DNA of 50,626 nt from Salegentibacter agarivorans (lineage in GTDB: Bacteria; Bacteroidota; Bacteroidia; Flavobacteriales; Flavobacteriaceae), in NCBI RefSeq assembly GCF_900113135.1, contig NZ_FOOH01000030.1, forward strand, positions 1-50,626, read 5' to 3'. Made by a program: the position numbers and the translations under genes. Shown piece by piece: positions 31,300 to 41,095 of this stretch; position 1 is the stretch's first letter, and each line of letters begins with the position of its first letter. The notes beneath the pieces are model-generated. The model searched no databases, was not told the origin of the DNA, and saw only the letters and a program-made list of their open reading frames with translations.

Positions 31300-34118
31300 T
31301 ATTCGTTAATTTCGTTTAATAAAACTGGTTTTCCTAAGCCAAGCTCTTCCAGTTTTTCCATCTGTGTTGCGGCATCTCCCACGATTAAAAAGTACATTTT
31401 TTCAGGATCTATATATTTTTCAGCCAATTCTCTTATATCTAAAACGGTAAGCTCATTTACCATTTTCTCCCGCTGCTTAATGTAATTATACTCACGGCCA
31501 AAAGTGCTAATTTCACTAAGCATATCCAGTTTTGAATTTAAAGTCTCAAACTTCCTGGCGTTGCTTTTAATCATAAATCCGCGGGTGACTTCCATATCTT
31601 CCCCGTCAAAATTATGCGGGTAATTTTCTATAATTTCTTTGATTAGTTTTACGGCATCAAAAGTAATATTACTACGAACACCGCTGGAAATTAGAAATAG
31701 ACCTTTATTTTTTCCTGCATTAAATCCAGAGCGAATTCCGTAGGTGTAGCCTTTGCCTTCCCGTAATTCCTGGGTGAGCTGCGAGGCAAATCCGCCGCCG
31801 CCTAAACGATAATTCATTACTTCGGCGGCATAAAAATCATCATCGGTAGCGGCCAGGGCAGGAGCACCAAAGCGTAAAACCGATTGCTTGGCACCGGGAA
31901 CATCGTAAAAATAAATTTGAGATTCCTGTGGGAGTTCAGGCTGAGCAACTTCTGGCATTTTAACCGATTTTGGTGGCCAGGCTACCGAAAGCGCCCGAAT
32001 ACCTTTTACCGCATCTTCTTTTTCTATTGCGCCCACTACGTGAAAAACACTGCGTTTAGGACTAAGGTTTGCTGAATAATAATCTTTAAGATCTTCCAGG
32101 GTGATATTATTTACCGAAGATTCTGTACCTAAATTATTATGTCCTAAAATATGATTTTCGCCATAAATTAGCTTCCTAAATTCATTATTAGCAATACTAT
32201 TTGGATCGGCTTTTTGTTGCTGAATTCTACTAAGTGCCTGCTGTTTTACCAGTTTGAATTCGGTAGAATCCCAGCGAGGTTCCAATAATATTTCCTGAAC
32301 CAAATCTATGGTTTTAGCATAATTTTTTGCGAGGGTGCTGCCACTTAAAACAATTTTTTCATCTTCCGCAGTTACATTAATATCGGCTCCTAATAATTGA
32401 ATGGCTTCTTCCAGTTCTTCGGGAGTCTTATTTTTAGTTCCTTTGGTCATTAGATTAGCCAAAAGATTAGAAACGCCTACTTTATTAGGGCTTTCCAATA
32501 ATAATCCGCCTTGCATCTCCAAACTAAATTTTACCAGTGGAACTTCATTATTAGTGATTCCGTAAACTTTAAGCCCGGAAGGAAGTATATTTTCCCAAAT
32601 TTCTGGAACTGTCAATTCAGGTGCGCTGCTATATGGAGGTTCTACACTTCGGTCAAAACTGGAAGGAGTTTTTTGGTAAGAGGCGTCTGCAGATGCATTC
32701 ACTTCTTCTTCAGCATTTTTAACTATTTTTTCTTCTATAACTCCAGCTTCTTCAGAATTTTCTAAAGCAAGTGCCACCTGCCCTTGCGGAACAAAACTTG
32801 TAGCGACAAAATGTTTTCCTTTTATATATTTTTCATAAACACGTTTTACATCTTCCGGCGTAACCGCAAGTATTTTTTCTACATCTTTATTAATATAATT
32901 CGGATCGTTAGCAAAAATCTGGTATTGTGCCAGCTGAAACCCTTTGCCTAAAACACTGGCCAGGCTATTATAGAAGTCGGTTTCCTGTTGTGCTTTAATT
33001 CGTTTTAGATCTCTTTCGGGAATACCTTCGGCTTCAAAATTTTTAAAGGTTTCAAAAACCGCGCTTTCTACGGAATCTAAATCAACTTCATTATAAGCGG
33101 TAACCTGCAGCATTAGTTGTCCCGCTAATTCTGAAGTGTAATTATACATTCTAACCCGATCTGTATGTTCTTTTTCTGATACCAGGTTTTGATACAACGG
33201 CGCGTTTTTTCCCTCGCTTAAATATTTTGCCAGCACTTCTAAAGCATAGGTGTCTTCGTGGTAGGAATATACGGCCGGCCAGGCGATAGTTAGTTGCGGA
33301 AGCCGCGCAAAATTATCTTCGTAATAGAGTTTTTTGGTTTCGGAAAGTGCTACCAATTGCTTTTCTTCTCGTTCAATTTTGGGACCACGCGGTATTCCAT
33401 CAAAATATTTATGAATCCATTCTTTGGCCTGCTCTTTATCAAAATCGCCAGCAATACTTAATGTTACATTGTTTGGTACATACCAGTTGTTATAAAACTC
33501 CTTTACATCCTGAAGCGTAGCATTTTGAAGATCTTCTAGCGAGCCAATTACCTGCCAGTTATATGGATGATCTTCGGGATATAAATTTTTATCTATCACA
33601 TACATAGTATGGCCATAAGGGCGGTTATCCACACCCTGTCTTTTTTCGTTTTTTACTACCTGTTTTTCTTTGGCAAGCACGGGTTCTGTAACTGTGTTGA
33701 TAAAATACCCGAGTTTATCGGCTTCAGCCCAGATCATCTTTTCCAAAGCGTCTTTTGGTACGGTTTGAAAATAATTGGTACGATCCCGGCTGGTAGAACC
33801 ATTGGCACCAGAGCCTCCAATGCGAGCACTCAGTTTATCAAGTCCGCCTTTCCCAAGATTTTCTGATTCTAAAAATAAAAGATGTTCAAAAAGATGGGCA
33901 AAACCTGTTCGGCCTTCTTTTTCCCGGGCAGAACCTACGTGTGCAGTTAATGCTACCGCTACAACGGGATCTGATTTATCGATATGAAAAATAACATTTA
34001 AGCCATTTTCCAGAGTAAAAGTTTCAAAATCTACATTAAAATCGGTTGGTTCCTGGGATTGGATATTTTGAGAAATTGCAAAGCTGCAAAGCAATAAAAG
34101 TATAATTCTGAATTTCAT
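31299..34118 (-). CDS. M16-family zinc peptidase (pitrilysin-like), full two-domain form, secreted
   Basis: The start at 34118 is chosen because it begins the signal peptide (MKFRIILLLLCSFAISQNIQ); six further codons upstream lie in the expected transcription start region after a TAATTTTG box (34139-34146). The 939-residue protein has two M16 halves. The first has the inverted zinc motif HLFEH (75-79), a downstream ligand Glu (NEKRQGVDN region), and the second half has RLGGGGFASQLTQEL and EGKGYTYGI, the Arg/Tyr pair of the partner domain. It should degrade peptides in the periplasm. A Glu/Ala/Ser-rich linker (about 480-515) joins the halves. The Ca2+ antiporter follows directly. Confidence 0.9.
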   Translation of the reverse strand: MKFRIILLLLCSFAISQNIQSQEPTDFNVDFETFTLENGLNVIFHIDKSDPVVAVALTAHVGSAREKEGRTGFAHLFEHLLFLESENLGKGGLDKLSARIGGSGANGSTSRDRTNYFQTVPKDALEKMIWAEADKLGYFINTVTEPVLAKEKQVVKNEKRQGVDNRPYGHTMYVIDKNLYPEDHPYNWQVIGSLEDLQNATLQDVKEFYNNWYVPNNVTLSIAGDFDKEQAKEWIHKYFDGIPRGPKIEREEKQLVALSETKKLYYEDNFARLPQLTIAWPAVYSYHEDTYALEVLAKYLSEGKNAPLYQNLVSEKEHTDRVRMYNYTSELAGQLMLQVTAYNEVDLDSVESAVFETFKNFEAEGIPERDLKRIKAQQETDFYNSLASVLGKGFQLAQYQIFANDPNYINKDVEKILAVTPEDVKRVYEKYIKGKHFVATSFVPQGQVALALENSEEAGVIEEKIVKNAEEEVNASADASYQKTPSSFDRSVEPPYSSAPELTVPEIWENILPSGLKVYGITNNEVPLVKFSLEMQGGLLLESPNKVGVSNLLANLMTKGTKNKTPEELEEAIQLLGADINVTAEDEKIVLSGSTLAKNYAKTIDLVQEILLEPRWDSTEFKLVKQQALSRIQQQKADPNSIANNEFRKLIYGENHILGHNNLGTESSVNNITLEDLKDYYSANLSPKRSVFHVVGAIEKEDAVKGIRALSVAWPPKSVKMPEVAQPELPQESQIYFYDVPGAKQSVLRFGAPALAATDDDFYAAEVMNYRLGGGGFASQLTQELREGKGYTYGIRSGFNAGKNKGLFLISSGVRSNITFDAVKLIKEIIENYPHNFDGEDMEVTRGFMIKSNARKFETLNSKLDMLSEISTFGREYNYIKQREKMVNELTVLDIRELAEKYIDPEKMYFLIVGDAATQMEKLEELGLGKPVLLNEINE

Positions 34119-34196
34119 TAAGTTCAATTTTAGCAAACCAAAATTAGTGTTTATTTCGATTGTTTCAGAATTAAATCATTGGAGTCCTAATAAAAA

Positions 34197-34407
34197 GCCA
34201 CGAATACACGAATATTAAGTTTTGTTATTGCGAGACCTGTTTAGCGTTTGTTGTTTACTTTAAATTTTAAGCTTAAAAACCCCCAAATGAGTATAGAATA
34301 AATTAGTGAATTTGTGGTAAGAGTAAGAGTTTCGTTAAGAAAAATACCTACGAGGTTAAAAGAAACCTCGCAGGATAATTCAATAAAATTATTCGTGCAT
34401 TCGTGGC
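34197..34407. mobile_element. MITE-like element with 17-base inverted ends
   Basis: GCCACGAATACACGAAT (34197-34213) and ATTCGTGCATTCGTGGC (34391-34407) are inverted repeats with one mismatch, 211 bases apart from end to end. Inside lies a degenerate copy of the end (GTGAATTTGTGGTAA near 34306) and a CGAGGTT/AACCTCG hairpin (34351-34370). No protein is encoded. It fills the gap between the two peptidase genes. Confidence 0.6.
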
Positions 34408-34424
34408 AAAAGAATTCTAATCTT

Positions 34425-36905
34425 TTAAAGTCTGAATTTATTATTATTTACCAAAAAAACTGAATTTGCGAAGAACAATTTCCCGTTCTCCCAGAATGCC
34501 CGGAATAAGGGATTATCTACCATATAAATAACACTTCCGCTTCCCATTCTTTCTTCCCCAAAAATCAGCGAATTTTCAAGATCTTTTACCGCTGAACTTC
34601 CTGCAAAACCTGCAACTATTTCCGGTTGTTGAATGTAGGAAACATTAAAGCCTTTATCCAGGAGTTTGTAGCTATCGCTACTTAATTTTAAACTCAAATA
34701 CGTATCGCCGTAGCCAAAAGCCATTGGGTGGGTATTGTCCAATTTGGTTTTTACAATGCTTCCCGTGATCATATTTTGTGCGCTTTCCCGCTCTCTTTGT
34801 GCATACGGAATTAAATTCCCTGTAGCCGTAGAATCTTTGGTTTCAGATTTGTTCTCTTTAAGATTAAAGCCATCTTTTCCTGCAAAAGTGCCTACAGCAC
34901 GACCAATGGCAATAAGTTTACCGCCATTGCTAACCCAGTCTTTTACTTGTTTTAAAGTATCCTCATCTAAAATATCAGCGTAATTGCCTTCTGGCATTAT
35001 CAGAACATCAAATTGAGCCAGGTCAATATTTTTAAAATAATCGGTGTTTATTGAAGTTAGAGGGTAGTTGAGGTCTTGCTCAAAAAAGTGCCATATTTCT
35101 CCGTAATTTAAAGAAAAAGTGCCTTCGCCTTTTAAAACCGCAACTTTTGGTGAATTAATTAGTTTTACTTCAGGTGAACCAAAATCGGGTCCGCTACCAG
35201 CGAAACTTGTGCTTGCCGCTACAAGTTCTCTTTGATGTTTATTTGCGACTTCAACTACAGTTTCATCAAAATCTTCGTTAGTTCTGTTGTCGCTTTTTGT
35301 GATGATCAAGCTACCACGATCATAATCTTTTCCTTCGCTTTTAAACGGAATTTCACTAAAACGCACCTTAATATTTTCCTTTAGCAATCCAGCTAAAAAT
35401 TGGGCATCCTGGATGGCATTCCATTTTGAAACATAACCGGCTCCCGAAGGATTTGCCGTATTGGAAATTTCAGCATTTGTAGAATTTGCTTCTGAAGAAA
35501 CTTCGCGTGGGCTCGCTACTGCTTCCAAACCGTAAGCATAAGGCAAACTCCAGGCAGTAATATCATAGGTTAGAGAATCGCTTAGGGTAGTGGAAGGTTC
35601 AAAAAGTACGTTTACCATTTTACCTTTTGGTTGGTTTGTATTGATCACCAAAGTGTTTTCGTCAGCATTCAAATTTCCTCTTTTACCTTCGGAATAATTA
35701 AAGCCTTTTATTCTTCCAGTTGCTGCATTTTGATACTTAATTTCGTGCTTATCCAGCAATTCTTTTAGTAAAGCAATTTTATCGGGATTTCCCTTTACCA
35801 CGTAAGATTTGTATTCCAGATTTGCATTATCAAAATACTTTTTAAATTCAGAATTTAAAGCATTAATATTTTTAGTAGCAACTTCAATAGTTGAAAGTCC
35901 GGTGGTGTGATGATGCGCTACCCGATCTTTTAAAGTGAGTTCGTAACCTTCATCGGTATTAATTCCCAATCCGGCACGACCGTGACCCGCCTGTTCGTAG
36001 GTCATTCCAATGGCGCCCATATAAGTTGGGTAAGTGTCTCCATAACTTGGGTATAGCAAATCAAAACGTTCTTTGGTAAAAAACAACCAGCCTTCTTCAT
36101 CAAAATATTCGGCGTGGTTTTTCCCTATTTCGGTTTGAAACTCCCTTTGGAAAGGGGTGATAATTTCGTGAAAAGGTTCTGCCGCGGGTGCAAAATAATA
36201 AGGTTCATTGATGCCCTGCTCGTGAAAATCTACGTGAATATGTGGCATCCACTGGTTATAGATTTTAAGTCGTTGCTGGGTTTCCACCTGCGTGGCCCAG
36301 GCCCAGTCGCGGTTAAGATCAAATAAATAATGATTTGGTCTTCCGCCCGGCCAGGGTTCGTGATGTTCCGCTGCTGCTTGCAATGGACTGTAGGGCTCTG
36401 CTTTTACCTGGTTGTACCAGTTTACGTACCTATCGCGCCCATCAGGATTTACATTGGGGTCTATAATTACCACGGTATTTTCCAGCCAATCCTGTTTTTC
36501 GGTGATCAGGGCATATAAAGTTTTCATCGCAGCTTCGGTACTGGAAGCTTCATTGCCGTGCACATTATAGCTTAACCAAAGAATGGCTTTATCGGCTTCT
36601 CCATCAGTTTCAGAAATTCCGGTGTTTCCAAGATGATTGTTTCTAATTTCTTCCAGGTTCTGCAAATTTTTTTCCGAAGAAATCACCGCATAGGTAAGTG
36701 GGCGCCTTTCGTTGGTTTTTCCGTAAGTATGATATTCAACCAGCGGAGAATTCTCAGCTACCTGTTCAAAATAATTCACTACATCGGCGTGACGGGAGAA
36801 TTGCTCCCCAATCTCGTAGCCCAGGAATTCTTCCGGACTTTGTAATTGTGCATTGATTTGTAAACCTAAAAAGAGAAAGACGACAGCGAGTAAAGTTGAT
36901 TTCAT
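34425..36905 (-). CDS. M14-family zinc carboxypeptidase, secreted
   Basis: The 826-residue protein has a signal peptide (MKSTLLAVVFLFLGLQINAQ) and an M14 domain (about 30-360). Zinc ligands His116 and Glu119 are in YNVHGNEASS, the third ligand is probably the His in PHIHVDFHEQG, and RDRYVNWYN carries the substrate-binding Asn-Pro-Asp-Gly-Arg region (DPNVNPDGRDR). The rest (about 400-826) contains a glutamine-amidotransferase-like alpha/beta stretch (FDVLIMPEGNYADIL, GGKLIAIGRA), as in large Bacteroidota M14 proteins. It should trim peptides outside the inner membrane. It is probably a separate unit from the M16 gene, with a 307-base gap between the two coding regions. Confidence 0.88.
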   Translation of the reverse strand: MKSTLLAVVFLFLGLQINAQLQSPEEFLGYEIGEQFSRHADVVNYFEQVAENSPLVEYHTYGKTNERRPLTYAVISSEKNLQNLEEIRNNHLGNTGISETDGEADKAILWLSYNVHGNEASSTEAAMKTLYALITEKQDWLENTVVIIDPNVNPDGRDRYVNWYNQVKAEPYSPLQAAAEHHEPWPGGRPNHYLFDLNRDWAWATQVETQQRLKIYNQWMPHIHVDFHEQGINEPYYFAPAAEPFHEIITPFQREFQTEIGKNHAEYFDEEGWLFFTKERFDLLYPSYGDTYPTYMGAIGMTYEQAGHGRAGLGINTDEGYELTLKDRVAHHHTTGLSTIEVATKNINALNSEFKKYFDNANLEYKSYVVKGNPDKIALLKELLDKHEIKYQNAATGRIKGFNYSEGKRGNLNADENTLVINTNQPKGKMVNVLFEPSTTLSDSLTYDITAWSLPYAYGLEAVASPREVSSEANSTNAEISNTANPSGAGYVSKWNAIQDAQFLAGLLKENIKVRFSEIPFKSEGKDYDRGSLIITKSDNRTNEDFDETVVEVANKHQRELVAASTSFAGSGPDFGSPEVKLINSPKVAVLKGEGTFSLNYGEIWHFFEQDLNYPLTSINTDYFKNIDLAQFDVLIMPEGNYADILDEDTLKQVKDWVSNGGKLIAIGRAVGTFAGKDGFNLKENKSETKDSTATGNLIPYAQRERESAQNMITGSIVKTKLDNTHPMAFGYGDTYLSLKLSSDSYKLLDKGFNVSYIQQPEIVAGFAGSSAVKDLENSLIFGEERMGSGSVIYMVDNPLFRAFWENGKLFFANSVFLVNNNKFRL

Positions 36906-36969
36906 TTATTGATTTTAAATGTTGAATTTAAGCTTAATAAGTTCCTTGTTATTCAAAAAGTCATTTTAT

Positions 36970-37050
36970 CGTCATCCTGAACTCGTTTCAGGATATAAAG
37001 TTGATAGTAATTCGATTTACTTTAGAAGCTGAAACAAGTTCAGCTTGAAG
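36970..37050. repeat. Intergenic palindromic repeat, family A, copy 4
   Basis: Begins CGTCATCCTGAACTCGTTTC followed by AGGATA, and ends AGAAGCTGAAACAAGTTCAG then CTTGA. It lies between the divergent M14 and bshC genes, so it separates their promoters. TAATCGAG near 37071 is a fragment also seen in family B. Confidence 0.75.
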
Positions 37051-37163
37051 TTTGATTATAAACCACCGATAATCGAGTAAAAACAGTATCTAGCGCCAAA
37101 TTAACTAAAAATTAGCGAATAAAATTCTTAACTTCGGTATCTTTACCATCCAAAAAATTGCTA

Positions 37164-38777
37164 ATGCCAACCGAGTGTATTCCGTACAAAGAAACCAATT
37201 ATTTTACCGAGCTTATTTTAGATTATCTCGCTGAAAAAGAGAAATTAAAAACTTTTTATAATCGCTTTCCGAACCTGGAAAATTTTAAAGCGCAAATAGA
37301 AGAAAAGTCTTCTTTTCCGATAAAAAATCGAGAAATCCTTGTAAAAGCTTTAAAGGAACAATATTCCGGGCTGGAGATTTCAGAGGCTACACAAAGAAAT
37401 ATCGATGCCCTGGAAAACCAAAAAACCTTTACGGTAGTGACCGGGCATCAGCTTAATTTGTTCACAGGACCGCTTTACTTTTTATATAAAATTGTTTCCA
37501 CAATCAATCTTACCCGAAAATTAAAGGAAGAATATCCTGAAAATAATTTTGTGCCCATTTACTGGATGGCGACCGAAGATCACGATTTTGAGGAGATCAA
37601 TTTCTTTAATTTAAACGGAAAAAAGTTTCAGTGGGCCAATGCACCTCAAAATGCCGAGAATGATGCCGTAGGAAATTTATCTACTGATGGTCTTAAAGAT
37701 GTTTTTAAGCTTTTTTCAGCTGAAATTGGTGGAGGTAAAGATGCCGATTATTTAAAGGAATTATTCAAAAAAGCATACCTGCAGCACGATAATCTTGCCG
37801 AGGCAACTTTATATCTCGCCAATGAACTTTTTAAAGAAGAAGGTTTGGTGATAATAGATGCGCAGCAAAAATCTTTGAAAGAACTTTTTATTCCTTACGC
37901 CAAAAATGAACTTTTAGAACAAATCTCGCATAAAACCACCACGAAAACTGCTGAGAAACTAAATGATCTAGGCTATAATGTTCAGGTGAATCCGCGGGAG
38001 ATTAATTTGTTCTATCTGCATAATGGTTTGCGGGAACGCATTATAGAACGCCAGGGTGAATATTTCGTACACGAAACAGAAATTAAATTTACCAAAGCTG
38101 AAATTTTGGAAGAATTACAGCATTTTCCCGAACGCTTTAGTCCAAATGTGATGCTTCGTCCTTTATATCAGGAAGTAATTTTACCCAATCTTTGTTATAT
38201 AGGTGGTGGTGGAGAGATCGCGTACTGGTTAGAATTAAAAGAATATTTTGCAGCTGAAAATATTGTTTTTCCTGTTTTATTGCTTCGGAATTCGGCTATG
38301 ATTCAGTCTGAAAAACTTGATGAGAAAAGACGAAAATTAAATATTTCGAATAAAGAATTGTTTCTGAAACAGCACGAACTCATCAACAGGAAAGTGCGGC
38401 AAATTTCAAATATAGATATCGATTTCTCCAAACAGAAAGAACATTTGGTGGAGCAATTTCAGCAAATGTATGAGCTGGCAGAAAAAACCGATAAATCTTT
38501 TCTTGGCGCGGTAAAAGCCCAGGAAGTAAAACAATTAAAAGGCCTTGATAATCTCGAAAAACGTCTTTTAAAAGCACAAAAACGAAAACTGGAAGATGAG
38601 GTAAGTAGAATTGCAGAGCTTCAAAATGAGCTCTTTCCTAATAATGGTTTACAGGAACGCCAAACCAATTTTTCGGAAATTTATGCAGAATACGGCCCCG
38701 AATTGATTTCAGTATTATTAAAAGAATTAGACCCGCTGCAGGCGGAATTTAAAATTTTGACTTTTGGAAAAGAATAA
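37164..38777 (+). CDS. bshC: Bacillithiol biosynthesis cysteine-adding enzyme BshC
   Basis: BshC joins cysteine to glucosaminyl-malate, the last step of bacillithiol synthesis. The 537-residue product (ATG 37164; a TTG two codons earlier is less likely) carries the family signature TVVTGHQLNLFTGPLYFLYK (about 92-111), IYWMATEDHDFEEINFF, and RPLYQEVILPNLCYIGGGGE (about 332-351), then a long coiled-coil (about 385-515) used for dimerisation. The length matches BshC (about 530-540). bshA and bshB are not in the window. The decarboxylase gene starts at the second base after the stop, so the two are one operon. Confidence 0.93.
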   Translation: MPTECIPYKETNYFTELILDYLAEKEKLKTFYNRFPNLENFKAQIEEKSSFPIKNREILVKALKEQYSGLEISEATQRNIDALENQKTFTVVTGHQLNLFTGPLYFLYKIVSTINLTRKLKEEYPENNFVPIYWMATEDHDFEEINFFNLNGKKFQWANAPQNAENDAVGNLSTDGLKDVFKLFSAEIGGGKDADYLKELFKKAYLQHDNLAEATLYLANELFKEEGLVIIDAQQKSLKELFIPYAKNELLEQISHKTTTKTAEKLNDLGYNVQVNPREINLFYLHNGLRERIIERQGEYFVHETEIKFTKAEILEELQHFPERFSPNVMLRPLYQEVILPNLCYIGGGGEIAYWLELKEYFAAENIVFPVLLLRNSAMIQSEKLDEKRRKLNISNKELFLKQHELINRKVRQISNIDIDFSKQKEHLVEQFQQMYELAEKTDKSFLGAVKAQEVKQLKGLDNLEKRLLKAQKRKLEDEVSRIAELQNELFPNNGLQERQTNFSEIYAEYGPELISVLLKELDPLQAEFKILTFGKE

Positions 38778-38778
38778 A

Positions 38779-40143
38779 ATGCACACTATAGATATGAACC
38801 TGGTAGAAATGACGCTGGACGTTATGAAATATACCATAGACCGTATCTCTAACATTACTCCCGAAATGGGAGCCCCAAAAAAAGAAGAAGAATTATTTAG
38901 AATTGTTGGTGAAACCGTAACTCCGGAAGGGATTGGCGGAGAGAATGCTTTCCAGCTTTTTCGTGACGTTTTGGTGAAAGCTACGGTGCCAATAGATCAT
39001 CCACGGCATTTGGCCTTTGTTCCCGCTGCACCAACCCGGGCGGCAATTATGTTCGATTTAGTGACTTCGGCTTCCAGCATTCACGGTGCTTACTGGATGG
39101 AAGGTGCCGGCGGAATTTTTTGTGAAAACCAGGCGATGAAATGGCTGGTTTCACTTACAGGATTACCCGAAGGTGCTTTTGGAGTTTTTACCAGCGGTGG
39201 TACGGCGGCAAATCTTTCGGCTATGGTGGCGGCAAGAGAAGCCTGGCGTGACCGCGATAGCCAGAACGTAGGGAAAAAAGCGTTGATGCTTACTTCTCAC
39301 GGCGCGCATAGTTCTATACAGGCGATGGCAAAGGTGATTGATGCCGATGTGGTTATGATAGATTGTGAAGAAGAAAATCTTACTGGCCGTGAACTACAGA
39401 ATGCAATTAATGAATTGGAAGAAAAAGACCGAAATCGTCTTTTTGCAGTAGTCGCTACGGGTGGTACCACAAACGCAGGTATTATAGATCAATTAGATAC
39501 CATTGCCGATGTTTGTGAAAAAGAAAATGTGTGGTTTCACGTAGATTGCGCATACGGTGGCGGCGCTTTAGCCGCTCCTTCGGTTAGGCATCTATTTAAT
39601 GGAGTGGAGCGAGCCGACAGTATTACGATTGATCCGCATAAATGGTTGTTTTCTCCTTACGATTGTGGAGCGGTTATATATAAAGACCTGGAATTGGCGA
39701 AAAATGCGCATTCTCAGAAAGGTGCTTACCTGGAAATTTTTAAAGATGAAGGAGCCCAGGGTTTCAATCCGGCCGATTATCAAATTCAGTTAACAAGAAG
39801 GGTTAGAGGAATGCCGCTTTGGTTTTCTTTAGCGATGCATGGTACTAATAAATACCGACAGGCCATCGAAACAGGAATTGAACTTGCTAAAAAAGCAGCT
39901 AAAAAAATTGAAGAGCGTGATAACCTGGAGTTGGTAAGACCGCCGAGTTTATCGGTAGTTTTATTCCGAAGAAAAGGATGGAGCCCTGAAGAATATAAAG
40001 ACTGGACGTATAAAAATCATCGGGAAGGTCTGGCGTTAGTAACTCCAACTACCTGGAAAAAAGAAACCGTAGTTCGTTTTTGTTTTATTAATCCTGATAC
40101 TACTGAGGAAGATATTGATATGATTTTGGATACTATGGATTAG
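38779..40143 (+). CDS. Pyridoxal-phosphate-dependent group II decarboxylase
   Basis: A fold-type I PLP enzyme of the glutamate/DOPA/aspartate decarboxylase group, 454 residues from ATG 38779. PLP-binding features are SGGTAANLSAMVAAREAW (about 130-147), HVDCAYGGGALAAP, where the Asp holds the pyridine ring, and the lysine in TIDPHKWLFSPYDCG. The substrate could be aspartate, glutamate or an aromatic amino acid. The gene follows bshC directly, which suggests a metabolic link, but that link is not known. Aspartate decarboxylation to beta-alanine (for CoA) is one possibility. Confidence 0.85.
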   Translation: MHTIDMNLVEMTLDVMKYTIDRISNITPEMGAPKKEEELFRIVGETVTPEGIGGENAFQLFRDVLVKATVPIDHPRHLAFVPAAPTRAAIMFDLVTSASSIHGAYWMEGAGGIFCENQAMKWLVSLTGLPEGAFGVFTSGGTAANLSAMVAAREAWRDRDSQNVGKKALMLTSHGAHSSIQAMAKVIDADVVMIDCEEENLTGRELQNAINELEEKDRNRLFAVVATGGTTNAGIIDQLDTIADVCEKENVWFHVDCAYGGGALAAPSVRHLFNGVERADSITIDPHKWLFSPYDCGAVIYKDLELAKNAHSQKGAYLEIFKDEGAQGFNPADYQIQLTRRVRGMPLWFSLAMHGTNKYRQAIETGIELAKKAAKKIEERDNLELVRPPSLSVVLFRRKGWSPEEYKDWTYKNHREGLALVTPTTWKKETVVRFCFINPDTTEEDIDMILDTMD

Positions 40144-40158
40144 AAATAGTTCTATAAC

Positions 40159-40263
40159 CGTCAAGCTGAACTTGTTTCAGCTTCTAATATGTGTTATTAT
40201 TCGATAAAATATTAGATCTCCGAATAAATTTCGGAGCAGGCTCTGAAATGAATTCAGGATGAC
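40159..40263. repeat. Intergenic palindromic repeat, family A, copy 5
   Basis: Begins CGTCAAGCTGAACTTGTTTC followed by AGCTTCTAA, and ends AATTCAGGATGAC. The centre has GATCTCCGAATAAATTTCGG. It lies between the convergent decarboxylase and SIMPL genes. Confidence 0.75.
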
Positions 40264-40283
40264 AATTGTTTTAAAATCTTACT

Positions 40284-41009
40284 TTAATCAATCTCATAAT
40301 CTAACCGCATTGTAATAGATGCGGTTTTCTTTTTATCTGCGGTATTGTAGGTGCCGCTCCAGCTGTAATCTTCTCCACTGTTTTGACCGGTGATCTGGAA
40401 AACGCCCATATTGGCATTTTTTAGTTCACCTAAACTTCCACCGCTATTTTCTGCAATTTTCTCCGCTCTTAATCGGGCATCTTCAGTCGCCTTTGAAATC
40501 ATTTCAATTTTTAAATCGGCTATTTTAGTGTAATAATATCTTGGAGGTGTAGAGTTAAATTGAACTCCTTTATTTAATAATTCTGTAATCTCGCGCGCAA
40601 CTCCTTCCACCAATTCTACATCATTAGATTCAATTTTTACATTTTGGGTAAGTTGATAACCCTGGAAGATGCTACCTACATAATTTCCATTCTGGTATTG
40701 ATTTTCCCGCTGCTCTGAAGTTTGCACCGAGTTGAACACGATATTTTCTTCGTTTATTCCCTTATCTATAAGATAAGTTCTAACCGTTTCTTTATCCCGG
40801 TTTAATTCATTGTAAGCTTGTTCCAGGTTTGCGCTCATTCGGCTAAAACTGCCTTCCCATACAATTAGATCTGAAGTAAAATTTTCACTTCCTGAGCCGG
40901 TTACCGAGATTACGCCGTCCGGATTTGCACGACTTACATAGGATTCACCCAGGAACCAAGCGGCAAGCACAATGGCAATGGCAAAAATTATAGCACTTAT
41001 GTATTTCAT
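40284..41009 (-). CDS. SIMPL-domain (DUF541) membrane-anchored protein
   Basis: The 241 residues start with a single hydrophobic anchor (about 5-20), then the SIMPL domain (about 35-240) with ISVTGSGSENF, INEENIVFNSVQTSEQREN and a late DARLRAEKIAENSGGSLGEL. The family occurs in the periplasm of many bacteria, and its role is not known. TAAAGATA at about 41026 may be its -7 box (minus-strand TATCTTTA). It is divergent from guaA. Confidence 0.85.
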   Translation of the reverse strand: MKYISAIIFAIAIVLAAWFLGESYVSRANPDGVISVTGSGSENFTSDLIVWEGSFSRMSANLEQAYNELNRDKETVRTYLIDKGINEENIVFNSVQTSEQRENQYQNGNYVGSIFQGYQLTQNVKIESNDVELVEGVAREITELLNKGVQFNSTPPRYYYTKIADLKIEMISKATEDARLRAEKIAENSGGSLGELKNANMGVFQITGQNSGEDYSWSGTYNTADKKKTASITMRLDYEID

Positions 41010-41084
41010 TTTTTAAATAAAAATTTGTTCAGAATAAAGATAGAAAATAAACCCAATGGTTATTTTATTTTTGGCTCAAATTCT

Positions 41085-41092
41085 TACTTTTG
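41085..41092 (+). promoter_or_regulatory. -7 box of guaA, predicted leaderless
   Basis: TACTTTTG fits TAnnTTTG exactly, and three bases (CCT) separate it from ATG 41096. There is no clear TTTG at the -33 distance; a TTTG at 41070 is too close. Confidence 0.55.
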
Positions 41093-41095
41093 CCT

